Positions 18,663 to 26,896 of a stretch of 64,000 bases of DNA are shown here, in pieces. The translations under genes and the position numbers were made by a program. The DNA lies in the NCBI RefSeq assembly GCF_001025215.1, contig NZ_AP012330.1, positions 1,798,001 through 1,862,000 on the forward strand, in the 5' to 3' direction. The notes under the pieces are model-generated. The model searched no databases. It had not been told where the DNA came from and was given only the letters and a program-made list of their open reading frames with translations. Numbering within the stretch: position 1 is the first letter of the stretch; the number at the start of each line of letters is the position of its first letter. Origin of the DNA: Bifidobacterium pseudocatenulatum DSM 20438 = JCM 1200 = LMG 10505. Lineage in GTDB: Bacteria; Actinomycetota; Actinomycetes; Actinomycetales; Bifidobacteriaceae.

Positions 18663-19469
18663 TCAGCAGCTTTTCACGTACTTTTTGCCTACGAATTTCG
18701 CCATAAGGAAACCGGACCCCTTTTTGATCCAGTCCACTGGTTCGGGGCTGATGATAGGCATTTCGACGTACGGGTAATGGTTGGTTTCCAGCCATACATC
18801 GAAGAGGATTTCGCTGATGCGTCCGGGAAATCGCATTTCGAAGACGCTGTATGAGCTTGAATCGATATGCTTGGCCAGTTCTCCGATGATGGGAAACATC
18901 CACGAGCAGTATTCGTTGATGAGGTCTTTGCGCATCACGAACATGTTGAACAGGTGCGCCGAGGTTTTGTTCATTTGCGCGTCGAATGCGTCGAGGTAGT
19001 CGGAATTGGTTTGCGCGATAATGCTTCGTGTCGCATCGAGCTGGCCTTCCTGCATGGTGTGCTCGTAATGTGAATATACGGTTTCGATATAGTAGTTGCG
19101 TCGTTCCGGCACAATGATTTCGCACGTATCGAGCAGACGCGCATAGTCTTGTTTTCCTGCGATGCAGCTGAAGCGTTCGTTTTCGTCTCCGTGGCGTTTC
19201 GCACTGTCATTTTTGGCAAAATGACGGCGGTAGTGCACCAATCCCTGATAGTCGGCATCGCAGTTTTTCCACATCCAATACAGTCCGGTCAGTTCGGAAT
19301 ATTGTGCGTTCAACTGCGAAATATTATCGCCGGTGTTGTCGCACGTCATACCCAAATCGACGTTCGGATGCAACGCCCTACCGACCTGCAACGGCATATA
19401 TACGCCGTCGATCGGCATACGGTACGCCTTATGCGTGGCCACGGCCACCGTGATGTCGGAGTCCGCCAT
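18663..19469 (-). CDS. DUF4422 glycosyltransferase-like protein, first gene of EPS cluster A
   Basis: About 268 residues from the ATG at 19469, with GAAGGG nine bases upstream. An ATG at 19478 would sit directly on the ribosome site. The family pattern is clear: AVATHKAYRMP, LGMTCDNTGDNISQLN, YSELTGLYWMWKN and GLVHYRRHF. DUF4422 proteins occur in capsule and EPS loci and are thought to be glycosyltransferases. It is the promoter-proximal gene, with about 540 bases of noncoding DNA before it. Confidence 0.82.
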   Translation of the reverse strand: MADSDITVAVATHKAYRMPIDGVYMPLQVGRALHPNVDLGMTCDNTGDNISQLNAQYSELTGLYWMWKNCDADYQGLVHYRRHFAKNDSAKRHGDENERFSCIAGKQDYARLLDTCEIIVPERRNYYIETVYSHYEHTMQEGQLDATRSIIAQTNSDYLDAFDAQMNKTSAHLFNMFVMRKDLINEYCSWMFPIIGELAKHIDSSSYSVFEMRFPGRISEILFDVWLETNHYPYVEMPIISPEPVDWIKKGSGFLMAKFVGKKYVKSC

Positions 19470-19874
19470 CACTGTCATCCCTTCTATACCGGACGCGCAC
19501 TACTGCCAAAGCACGCCCTTATACTTCACCCTCCCCCTTGTCTGGAGGGTACAGCATACGTTTTCATTTTATCTCAACAGTTCATCTAGATTTCACCAAA
19601 CGTCAGACACTCCCGTTTTACAAACCCCATTTTTCAAGCTTTTTCAAGATTATTTTACAAATTATCATGTTTTGCAAGAGATTGCAGACGTTTGCATACA
19701 CGACGTGAAAACGAACTGATTTAAAGCTTTAATCACACCCCACACACGCCATCCAACACCCCCGATATGGCAATTTCAGGATCGCCTCTTTCATAAATAT
19801 TGAAAATCTCGTCACAACTGTTTCATTACTACTTCGGCGTTTCGCTGCCATCATGTTGGGATTACAAGAAAAAA

Positions 19875-19896
19875 CGTTTGCAGATCATTGCAAACG
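19875..19896. promoter_or_regulatory. Inverted repeat, candidate operator
   Basis: CGTTTGCA and TGCAAACG arms are separated by 6 bases. The half-site matches the GCAAACG sequences in front of amylase 2, so the same LacI-family regulator may bind here. Confidence 0.4.
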
Positions 19897-19902
19897 ATTA
19901 TG

Positions 19903-19952
19903 AAAAACAGGGCGCACGACTCCAATATCACATATTGAAATCGCACGCCCCT
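19903..19952 (-). terminator. Rho-independent terminator of amylase 2
   Basis: On the minus strand a stem of about 19 bp (with several G-U pairs) starts at 19951 and ends at 19910. It is followed by TGTTTTTC. It starts about 56 bases after the amylase 2 stop. Confidence 0.75.
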
Positions 19953-20007
19953 GAGATCTACCGGTCAGACCGGTGGATGTATGGCTTTATGAAATCCGTT
20001 TGATTCC

Positions 20008-23000
20008 TTATTTGACGGTGATGGTGATGGTTGCGGTCTTGCCCGCGGCCTTCACATTCACCTTTGCGGTTCCCGTCTCGACGCCGTACACGACACCGGT
20101 TCCGGAAACCGCCACCGCCGCGCCGTCGCTCCACCACATGTCGGGATCACCCGTGGCGCCCTTCACGGAGAGGTTCGCGAGCTGGCCCTTCTGGATGGTG
20201 AGCTTGCCGTTCGAGACGCCGTCACCGGTGATTGCGAACGTTACCGGCACGGTGCCGTCCTCGTTCACGGTGTTCACATCCCAGGCCACGCCAACGGTCT
20301 TGGCCTTGTCGGCGGTGGTCTTGCGGTCGGTGGTCGGATCCCACGTGGTCTTGCCGTTCGCGTCGACCTTGATCAGGCGGAAGGTCATGGACTTGCCGGT
20401 CTTCACGTTCGCGGTGCCGGAGTAGACGCCGTCGGCTCCCGTGGCGGTCAGGCGGATGCCGGAGGCGCGGGTCCAGGTCTTGCCGTCCTGACCCCAGTCG
20501 CCTACCGCGTACAGGCTTTCGCCGCTCTTCAAGTCGGCGGCCGCGTTGATGGTCACGTCCACGCTTTGCGAAACCTGGCGCTCATCCCACTTGAGGGTGA
20601 GGGTCTTGGCCTTGTCGGCGGTGGTCTTGCGGTCGGTGGACGGATCCCACGTGGTCTTGCCGTCAGCGGAAACCTTGATCAGGCGCATGGTCATGGACTG
20701 GCCCTTGGCCACGGTCGCGGTTCCGGTCAGTTCGCCGCCCACGGTAGTGAGCTCGACGCCACCGGCGCGGTTCCAGGTCTTGCCCTTGCCTTGGCCCCAG
20801 TCACCGACCACGTAGGCCCTCTCGCCGGACTTCAGGTCAACGCCGGTCGCCTTGAACGTGATCTGCACGTTCTTGTCGTCGTCAGGAGGCACCACCACGG
20901 TGCAATCCACGGCCTTCAACGAAGCAGACGAACCATCCCACGTTACGGTGCCGCCGTTGTAGTCGATGCCCGGCTGCCGGGAGCCCGGATACTGCTGGCT
21001 GCCACCGTCGTTGAAAATCACCTTCGCGCCGGACGCGAGCGAATCAGGCACCTCGTACTGGTAACCGGTCTGGTCGCAGTTGTCGGCAGCCACCATCTCG
21101 ACGCCCGGCCAGGCCGCGTTGTTCTTCGCGGTCGCCCCGTCGCCGGTGTACACGTACGCGTACATCTTGCTCCAACCGGAAGGCTTGGTCGCATAGATGG
21201 TGTTCTTCGCCACCGGCGGTGTCGGAAGCGTGCCGGTCACCGTAACGGTGATCGAATCGCTCTGGGAACCGGACTTTGCGGTGATGGTCGTGGTACCGGC
21301 CTTCTTCGGCGTGACCGTACCGTTGGCGGAAACCGTGGCGACGGCCGTGTTGGAGGAGCTCCAGCTCACGGACGAACCAGCCGGATCGGTGGTGGCGGTC
21401 AGCTTTTTCGCAACGGCGCCATTGGAAAGATCAGTGGTGTAGCTGCCACCGTTGATCTTCACGCTGGTCACCGGAGTCGGATCTTCATGGCCACCGATGT
21501 TGGCCATGGCAACGGTGAACGTGTCTTCGTCGGACTTCTCGTAGGAGTTGTTGACCTGAGAGGAGGTGTCCGGCAGATCGGCATTGTCGTTCATCGCCAT
21601 GTCATACGGCAGCGAATCCATTGCGGAAAGGCCGAAGGTGGCTGCCAGTTCAACGCCGAGACCGTACTTTTCGATATGGTCCGCGGTGGTGCCGAGTTCG
21701 CTCAGCGGAATGGCGATCTCGTAGTGATCGTCCATGCCTGCGGAGTTGTGGCCCAGATCGTTGAAGTTGACCCACTGTGCGGAGCCTTCCTTGTCGGCGC
21801 TCATGTCGCCGACCACTCGACCGTTGCTTTCACCCCAGCCGCCGTTGATGCCGATCACCTGGCTGCTCAGGATGCCGTTGCCGTAACCGAACTTGACGCC
21901 GGAAGCCTTGGTGTTGGTCTTGGCGTTGGCTGCCGGACCATATTCGGCGTTGGAATCAAGACCTGTAGCGTCGCCCTTGTAGATCCACGGACCGTTGGAA
22001 CCGTTGGTGGAAATCGTCACGACCTTGTTGACGTTCTGCTCACCGCTCCACTTGATGCCGGAAGCCCACAGGGTTCCGCCGGTGGAAAGTCCGCCGTCCT
22101 TGCCCACTCGGGTGCTTTCGTCCTTCGTGTCGATGGCGATGTGGAACGGCAGATTCTGCGTCTGCCACAGGTGGCCTTGGCTGAGCGGATAATCGTCGCC
22201 GGTGTCGACCACGTCTTGCACGTTGGTCATTTCCCACATGAGGTACAGATTGTCGTCATCGTAGGCACCATACAGTGCATACAGATCGATCGGCACCTCA
22301 TACATGGAATTCGGTCGGTAGACGCGCGGATCGTCGTTGGCTGCCCCCTGTGCGATCAGCATGGAGCTGTCCCAATCGGAGATGCTCGCGCCTTTTCCGG
22401 CATTGAAGCTGATGGTTTTCTTCACGCCGAAGCCGACTTTGTTCGTGCCATATCGCGAGGCGAGGTTCTGTTTGGCGACTTCCGTCTTGGTCACCGTGGT
22501 TTTTCCGGTGAGTTTGGATCCGTCTTCCGTGCTTGTGCCGGTCACGGTCACGGTCACGGACTCGCCCACGGAGATGGAGCTGCCCACGGTGATGACGTCA
22601 CCGTTCTTGAAGGTGCCGGACTTGCCTTCGGAGGTCGTGTACTTGAGGTTTTCGGCCTTGCTTGCGCGCAGGGTCACGTCAACGCTGCTTCCGCTGAATG
22701 TTGCGGAAGACGGTTCCGCGGAAACGTACGGCTTGGCTTCGGCCTTCAGATAGTAGGCGCTGACCGCGTTGCCCTTGGCGGTGCCGGAGGTGATCTTGCC
22801 GCCGGAAACGGTGATGCTTCCGCCGTTGACTTCATCCGGATACACGCCGTCGTCAAGGTTGGTGCTCATGCCGACGAGGCTCTGGTCGCCGCCCATGTTG
22901 GCGATTACCACGCCATCGTTGGCGGTGCCGTCCTTGGTGAAGCGTTCGATCATCAGGCAGGACTTGTTGGCGTTGTTCTGATCGGCGCCGCAGTTCTGCA

Positions 23001-24399
23001 GATATTCGCTCTTGCCGTCCATGGCGTTACGGAAGTGGTTGACGGCCACGACCGACTTGTTCTTCCACATGTCGTCGCCCGCATCACCCAGCTGGGACTG
23101 CTCGGCGAATTGTGCATTGGTTCCGCCAGAGCCGACCGGACGGTTGAAGTACAGCGGTGCGCCGGCCTTGCGGGAGCCCACGATCGCCCAGCCGAATACG
23201 ATCTGATCATTGGTCAGATACGTGGATTCCTTGTCGCCATTGGCATAGTTGTCATGCGACTCCACCCAAGTGACGAGCTGGTCTTCCTTGGCGCCGCCGG
23301 TATCGATGTTCTGCACCATCTTGGTGCTCAGATTGCCTGAGCTGATGGCCGCGCGCACGGACTTGCCATAGTTGGATGCGGTGTTGCCGCCGCCGTCGGA
23401 GGAGTTGTTGGCGAACAGGTCCGCATAGGCCTTGTAGTCGAGGCCGGAATCGCCCTGCAGCACTTCGCCGTACTGGAACTGCGAACCATTGTTCAAAATG
23501 GTGTTCCAATAGTTGGAGGTCTTGTTGTCGAACACTTCGGTCGGCAGTTCGACGTGCTTGGCGGCATCGAAGCGGAAGCCGTCAACGCCGTCCGCGACTG
23601 CGGTCTTCAGGAAGTCCTGCATGCGGTCGGCCACATACTGGTTCTGCGTGTTCAGATCCCACAGGCCAAGCAGGTGGCACTGGGTCACATCGCGGCGGCT
23701 GGAATAGTTGATCTGGTCGCCGTCGTTGCCGCCGCAGTTGGAACGGGAGTGGAAGTAGTCTTTGTTCTGCCAATCGGAGTCGATGGCGCTCCAGTCGGAG
23801 GTGAAGTGGTTGGCTACCACGTCTACGATTACGCGCACGCCGTATTTGTGTGCAGTGGCGGTCATTTCCTTCAGATCGTCTTCGCTGCCGACCACGAAGT
23901 TGCCGATGGAGGTGTTCGCCGGCTGGTACACGTAATACCAGTTTTCGGTGAACTTCTTGCCGTTTGCGGCGACTTCCTTGATTTTGCTCATCGGCTCGGT
24001 TTGCACGGAGGTGTAGCCGGCCGCGGCGATTTCAGGCATATGTTCGGTGATGGTTTTGAACGACCACATCCACGCATGCAGGATGGCGCCGTTCTTCATG
24101 CTCTCGGTCAGGCCGTACTGTTCGCGGGCCTGCTCGAACGTGGCATTGCCGACCGTATCCTGGTAGCTGTCACGGTCCGAGGCGAGTGCGGTGGAGGCCA
24201 CGCCCATGCCGCCCAGCATGGTGGCGACGGCAGCGACTCCGGCGGCGGCTTTCTTCCACGTTTTGATGGTGCGGGCCTTGCGGGCCGCCTGCCTGCGCTC
24301 GACGCGGGTCATCGGTTCGGATGGACCCCCGTCTTGCGGGGGCTGTTGCTTAGTGAATACGTGCGCAATACCTGCGAACGTACGCGAACTTATTCGCAC
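20008..24399 (-). CDS. Secreted alpha-amylase, GH13_28, with CBM74, CBM26 and tandem starch-binding modules
   Basis: 1463 residues. A GTG at 24399 has a perfect AGGAGGT six bases upstream, so I take it as the start; an ATG 29 codons in has no good site. The signal segment ends near 74 after an unusually long charged N-terminus. The GH13 domain (about 78-550) has Asp278 (FRFDAAKH), Glu312 (YGEVLQ) and Asp383 (ESHDN). A beta domain (555-640) precedes a CBM74 of about 320 residues (648-970: DWDSSMLIAQG, ANDDPRVYRP, DDDNLYLMWEM, LPYDMAMNDNAD). Then come a Big2-like domain (975-1056), CBM26 (1064-1166), two CBM20-like modules (1177-1273 and 1279-1375) and an Ig-like end. CBM74 binds granular starch, so this is a likely resistant-starch amylase. 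Confidence 0.93.
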   Translation of the reverse strand: MRISSRTFAGIAHVFTKQQPPQDGGPSEPMTRVERRQAARKARTIKTWKKAAAGVAAVATMLGGMGVASTALASDRDSYQDTVGNATFEQAREQYGLTESMKNGAILHAWMWSFKTITEHMPEIAAAGYTSVQTEPMSKIKEVAANGKKFTENWYYVYQPANTSIGNFVVGSEDDLKEMTATAHKYGVRVIVDVVANHFTSDWSAIDSDWQNKDYFHSRSNCGGNDGDQINYSSRRDVTQCHLLGLWDLNTQNQYVADRMQDFLKTAVADGVDGFRFDAAKHVELPTEVFDNKTSNYWNTILNNGSQFQYGEVLQGDSGLDYKAYADLFANNSSDGGGNTASNYGKSVRAAISSGNLSTKMVQNIDTGGAKEDQLVTWVESHDNYANGDKESTYLTNDQIVFGWAIVGSRKAGAPLYFNRPVGSGGTNAQFAEQSQLGDAGDDMWKNKSVVAVNHFRNAMDGKSEYLQNCGADQNNANKSCLMIERFTKDGTANDGVVIANMGGDQSLVGMSTNLDDGVYPDEVNGGSITVSGGKITSGTAKGNAVSAYYLKAEAKPYVSAEPSSATFSGSSVDVTLRASKAENLKYTTSEGKSGTFKNGDVITVGSSISVGESVTVTVTGTSTEDGSKLTGKTTVTKTEVAKQNLASRYGTNKVGFGVKKTISFNAGKGASISDWDSSMLIAQGAANDDPRVYRPNSMYEVPIDLYALYGAYDDDNLYLMWEMTNVQDVVDTGDDYPLSQGHLWQTQNLPFHIAIDTKDESTRVGKDGGLSTGGTLWASGIKWSGEQNVNKVVTISTNGSNGPWIYKGDATGLDSNAEYGPAANAKTNTKASGVKFGYGNGILSSQVIGINGGWGESNGRVVGDMSADKEGSAQWVNFNDLGHNSAGMDDHYEIAIPLSELGTTADHIEKYGLGVELAATFGLSAMDSLPYDMAMNDNADLPDTSSQVNNSYEKSDEDTFTVAMANIGGHEDPTPVTSVKINGGSYTTDLSNGAVAKKLTATTDPAGSSVSWSSSNTAVATVSANGTVTPKKAGTTTITAKSGSQSDSITVTVTGTLPTPPVAKNTIYATKPSGWSKMYAYVYTGDGATAKNNAAWPGVEMVAADNCDQTGYQYEVPDSLASGAKVIFNDGGSQQYPGSRQPGIDYNGGTVTWDGSSASLKAVDCTVVVPPDDDKNVQITFKATGVDLKSGERAYVVGDWGQGKGKTWNRAGGVELTTVGGELTGTATVAKGQSMTMRLIKVSADGKTTWDPSTDRKTTADKAKTLTLKWDERQVSQSVDVTINAAADLKSGESLYAVGDWGQDGKTWTRASGIRLTATGADGVYSGTANVKTGKSMTFRLIKVDANGKTTWDPTTDRKTTADKAKTVGVAWDVNTVNEDGTVPVTFAITGDGVSNGKLTIQKGQLANLSVKGATGDPDMWWSDGAAVAVSGTGVVYGVETGTAKVNVKAAGKTATITITVK

Positions 24400-24757
24400 T
24401 TTGACCTCCTGCTTCCTTGCATCTTTCCTTTGAAAACGTTTGCTCCTTAGCGAACGTAATCCTTAAAATATCACAAATTTTTGGTGAAAAATGAGTGATT
24501 TTTAATGAAATCGACGATGAAAAATGATTGGTTTTTCTGCTTTTTTACAAACGCTTTCAGCAAGGTTGTCCCCCATCCTTCGACCCCCGATATACGACAT
24601 GCCTCGAAACAGCCACATGCAAACGTTTCTGAAAATCGTTTCACCGCATGCACCCGTCAACAGCCTCTCCCCCGCTTCTTCACCCCTCTTCAGGGCAACG
24701 GGTACAATACGAAATCGTCGGAAAACACGAAGAAACACGGTAGGAAAGGACAGACCC
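24400..24757. promoter_or_regulatory. Divergent regulatory region before amylase 2
   Basis: About 360 AT-rich bases with three GCAAACG-type sites: GAAAACGTTTGC at 24432-24443, CAAACGCTTTCA at 24548-24559 and GCAAACGTTTCT at 24619-24630. These look like LacI-family operators. The region also serves the plus-strand membrane protein gene. Confidence 0.5.
24432..24443. promoter_or_regulatory. Candidate LacI-family operator for amylase 2
   Basis: GAAAACGTTTGC, a near-palindrome centred on ACGT, lies about 33 bases before the GTG start, where a bound repressor would block early transcription. Confidence 0.45.
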
Positions 24758-25174
24758 GTGACCTTCAACCGCTACATCCTCTTCCGCATGGTCGTTGAAT
24801 TTGTGGGAGCCATCGCCTGCGCCATCCAAATGTTCCAGCATCACACGTGGCCGGGCATCATCACCATGGGCGTGTTCGCGCTGGTGTGGGCCATAGGCGA
24901 GATCTGGCTGAGCACGGTGTACAACCGCGCGCACCCCCGCCGCGACGAGCTGTCCGACGAGCATCAGGCGACGGCCATCCGTTTCACGTTCTTCGTGCTT
25001 GTGGTGGCGCTGGTGGTGTTGGGCTTCGCAGGCATGATCGTCACACTGTTCAGGCATGCGCCGTTCACCGTTCCCGCCATGGCGTTGCCGACGTTGGGCA
25101 TGCTGGCGCTGGCCATCGCCGACGCCCGCTACCTGTGGCTCGAGCATGAGGGCGGGGACACCGATGAAGACTAG
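24758..25174 (+). CDS. Small membrane protein, partner of XRE regulator
   Basis: 138 residues from a GTG at 24758, set by AGGAAAGGA at 24742-24750. Four hydrophobic helices are visible (about 8-25, 28-45, 70-95 and 100-125), with a short loop NRAHPRRDELSDEHQ between the second and third. The RDELSDE motif is common in DUF2178-like membrane proteins encoded beside small XRE regulators. Its last 11 bases overlap the regulator gene. Function is unknown; a signal-sensing role is possible. Confidence 0.72.
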   Translation: MTFNRYILFRMVVEFVGAIACAIQMFQHHTWPGIITMGVFALVWAIGEIWLSTVYNRAHPRRDELSDEHQATAIRFTFFVLVVALVVLGFAGMIVTLFRHAPFTVPAMALPTLGMLALAIADARYLWLEHEGGDTDED

Positions 25175-25364
25175 TTTGAAGTTCAAACGTATGGAACGCG
25201 GCTTGAAACAGGCCGATCTTGCCGACCTTGTGAACGTACGCCGCGAGACGATAGGACGCCTCGAACAGGGGCAGTATTGCCCGTCGCTACGCCTTGCCAT
25301 GGACCTTGCAAAAGCGCTTGATACCACGGTCGAAGACCTGTTCAGTTTCGACGACGAAGAGTGA
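25164..25364 (+). CDS. XRE-family transcriptional regulator
   Basis: A 66-residue minimal helix-turn-helix protein (RGLKQADLADLVNVRRETIG, then LEQGQYCPSLRLAMDLAKAL, then VEDLFSFDDEE). It is the Cro/C1-type regulator that accompanies small membrane proteins in many Gram-positive bacteria. The start overlaps the preceding gene, so the two are co-translated. It probably regulates its own operon. Confidence 0.88.
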   Translation: MKTSLKFKRMERGLKQADLADLVNVRRETIGRLEQGQYCPSLRLAMDLAKALDTTVEDLFSFDDEE

Positions 25365-25397
25365 CGCTTCGGCGTGTTGCGTTTGTAAATTCTTATC

Positions 25398-25434
25398 AAA
25401 ATGGCGATTTTCCAACGAAAAATCGCCATTTTTC
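25398..25434 (+). terminator. Terminator after XRE regulator
   Basis: Arms AAAATGGCGATTTT and AAAATCGCCATTTT flank a short loop and end in TTTTT. It also works in reverse. Confidence 0.85.
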
Positions 25435-25614
25435 ATATTCGGGGGCATGTGCGAACGTCGTCACATGGTGTGACAACGCCGTCACATATGTGCGATTCAC
25501 CTCACATCCCCCGAGAGCGCGGTTCTCAACGGGGGCGTATAGTCAAGGTCGTAGCGGGAAACCACTACGGCAAACCGCTGAAATGTACGTTTTATTTAGA
25601 GAGGAATCACGATT

Positions 25615-26121
25615 ATGAAGAAGAAGATCGTCGCAATTCTCGCCACCATCGCCGCCGTGTTCGGCTTTGGCTTTGCCGCTAACACCGCTATGGCTTATGG
25701 CGCGACCGGCACCGTTTCCGGCAACGTCGCCACCTTCACGTTTACGGGACTGACTCCGGGCCAGCGCTACGTGGTGTCCTACGATGACACCACCGTCGAG
25801 AACGTCACCCTGGCTGCCACCAAGTACTCCAACGTTAAAGAGGCACACAAGGACGGCACCCTGACCGCCACCTACACCTTCAAGTCTGGCTTTGCTGGCA
25901 CCATCGCATCTTCCATCTACGCAGTCGATGGGGCAGGCAATCCGACCGGTGCCGCTCTCGCTTCCGCTTCCGTGACCGTCGCCGCTACCGGCGAAGGCAC
26001 CGCCAAGAAGAACGAGACCGCTTCCACCGGTGCTGCTATCGCTCCGTACGTTGTGGCCGTCGTGCTGCTGGCTGCCGCTGGCATCTCCCTGGTTGCCGTT
26101 CGCAAGAGCTCTGCTCGCTGA
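25615..26121 (+). CDS. Small secreted wall- or membrane-anchored protein
   Basis: 168 residues, start ATG at 25615 with AGAGAGGAATCACGATT upstream. A signal peptide (1-26) ends TAMA. An all-beta domain of about 100 residues follows (TGTVSGNVATFTFTGLTPGQ), then a Thr/Ala/Glu linker, one hydrophobic helix (about 143-162) and a basic tail RKSSAR. That is a sortase-substrate layout, but the expected LPXTG is replaced by TASTGA. It could be a variant sorting signal or a plain membrane anchor. It lies just upstream of the tyrosine phosphatase, separated by a terminator. Confidence 0.75.
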   Translation: MKKKIVAILATIAAVFGFGFAANTAMAYGATGTVSGNVATFTFTGLTPGQRYVVSYDDTTVENVTLAATKYSNVKEAHKDGTLTATYTFKSGFAGTIASSIYAVDGAGNPTGAALASASVTVAATGEGTAKKNETASTGAAIAPYVVAVVLLAAAGISLVAVRKSSAR

Positions 26122-26160
26122 ACAATAACCAAGTAGATACACACCATATCTATGTTTCAT

Positions 26161-26197
26161 GAAGGGGCTTGGGTTTTCCCAAGTCCCTTCATTTATT
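26161..26197 (+). terminator. Terminator after the small secreted protein
   Basis: GAAGGGGCTTGGG and CCCAAGTCCCTTC pair around a TTTT loop, followed by ATTTATT. Confidence 0.8.
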
Positions 26198-26247
26198 CGA
26201 AAACAAGCATCGTAAAACCGATTGTTTTCTTTTTTCAGGAAGAGATC

Positions 26248-26781
26248 ATGAAAGTCCTGTTTATCTGCACCGGTAATATCTGCCGCTCTCCTATGGGAGA
26301 ACTGCTCCTCCCCCAATTCATGCCCGATCTTGAATCCGACAGTGCGGGCACACGCGGGCTCGTTTCGCACGAAATCGCACCGAACAGCAAAAGGCTGCTC
26401 GACCAGCATGGCATCGATTCCAGCAGCTTCCGCGCGAAACGAGTCACCCCGCAAATCGCGCAGGGCAGCGATCTCATCCTCTGCTTCGAACACGAGCAGC
26501 GCAAGGAAATCGCGGTGATTGCACCAACCGCGGCCCGCAAAACCTTCCTCATCAACGATTTCGCCAACATGTGCGTCTACTGCAAGGAACAGGGGTACAT
26601 GGGGGGTAATACCCGGCAGGAAAAACTCGAATCGGTAATCGACAACGCAAGCATGATCCGACCGATGATCCCCGATACCAACAATGTGGAGGATCCGATC
26701 GGCAAGGACTTCGCCGTATATCAGGCAGCGTACAACGAAATCTGCAAGGCTTTGCAGACCATAGCAAGCGCCACTGCCTGA
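26248..26781 (+). CDS. Low-molecular-weight protein tyrosine phosphatase (Wzb-like)
   Basis: 177 residues from the ATG at 26248, with AGGAAGAG upstream. The phosphatase loop CX5R is at residues 7-13 (CTGNICRS), and the general-acid Asp is in VEDPIGKDFAVY near residue 150. This class dephosphorylates the tyrosine-rich tail of Wzc-like kinases. It lies 115 bases upstream of such a kinase. Together they should set EPS chain length and export by cycles of tyrosine phosphorylation. Confidence 0.9.
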   Translation: MKVLFICTGNICRSPMGELLLPQFMPDLESDSAGTRGLVSHEIAPNSKRLLDQHGIDSSSFRAKRVTPQIAQGSDLILCFEHEQRKEIAVIAPTAARKTFLINDFANMCVYCKEQGYMGGNTRQEKLESVIDNASMIRPMIPDTNNVEDPIGKDFAVYQAAYNEICKALQTIASATA

Positions 26782-26896
26782 AAACGTTGAAATCTCAACG
26801 AACCAAGCTAGAAAGGGTGCCCAACTCCCTCCATGGGGGTGCTCTTTGCTAGTATGGAACCTGATCAATATGATGTGACAAATGTCGAGGGGAAAC

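Larger units (their letters stand above)
19470..20007. promoter_or_regulatory. Regulatory region before EPS cluster A
   Basis: About 540 AT-rich bases between amylase 2 and the EPS operon. It holds the amylase 2 terminator (19903-19952), an inverted repeat at 19875-19896, and further TTGCA-containing sequences near 19672-19698. The likely EPS promoter lies in this stretch. A 67-codon plus-strand frame covers the terminator and is not credible as a gene. Confidence 0.5.

Noticed and set aside
19800-20003. 67-codon plus-strand frame
   Set aside because: It covers the amylase 2 terminator and an inverted repeat and has no ribosome site.
20566-23340. 924-codon plus-strand open frame
   Set aside because: Antisense to the CBM74 amylase, whose frame carries all conserved motifs; no ribosome site and no known domain. 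It is a codon-bias shadow.
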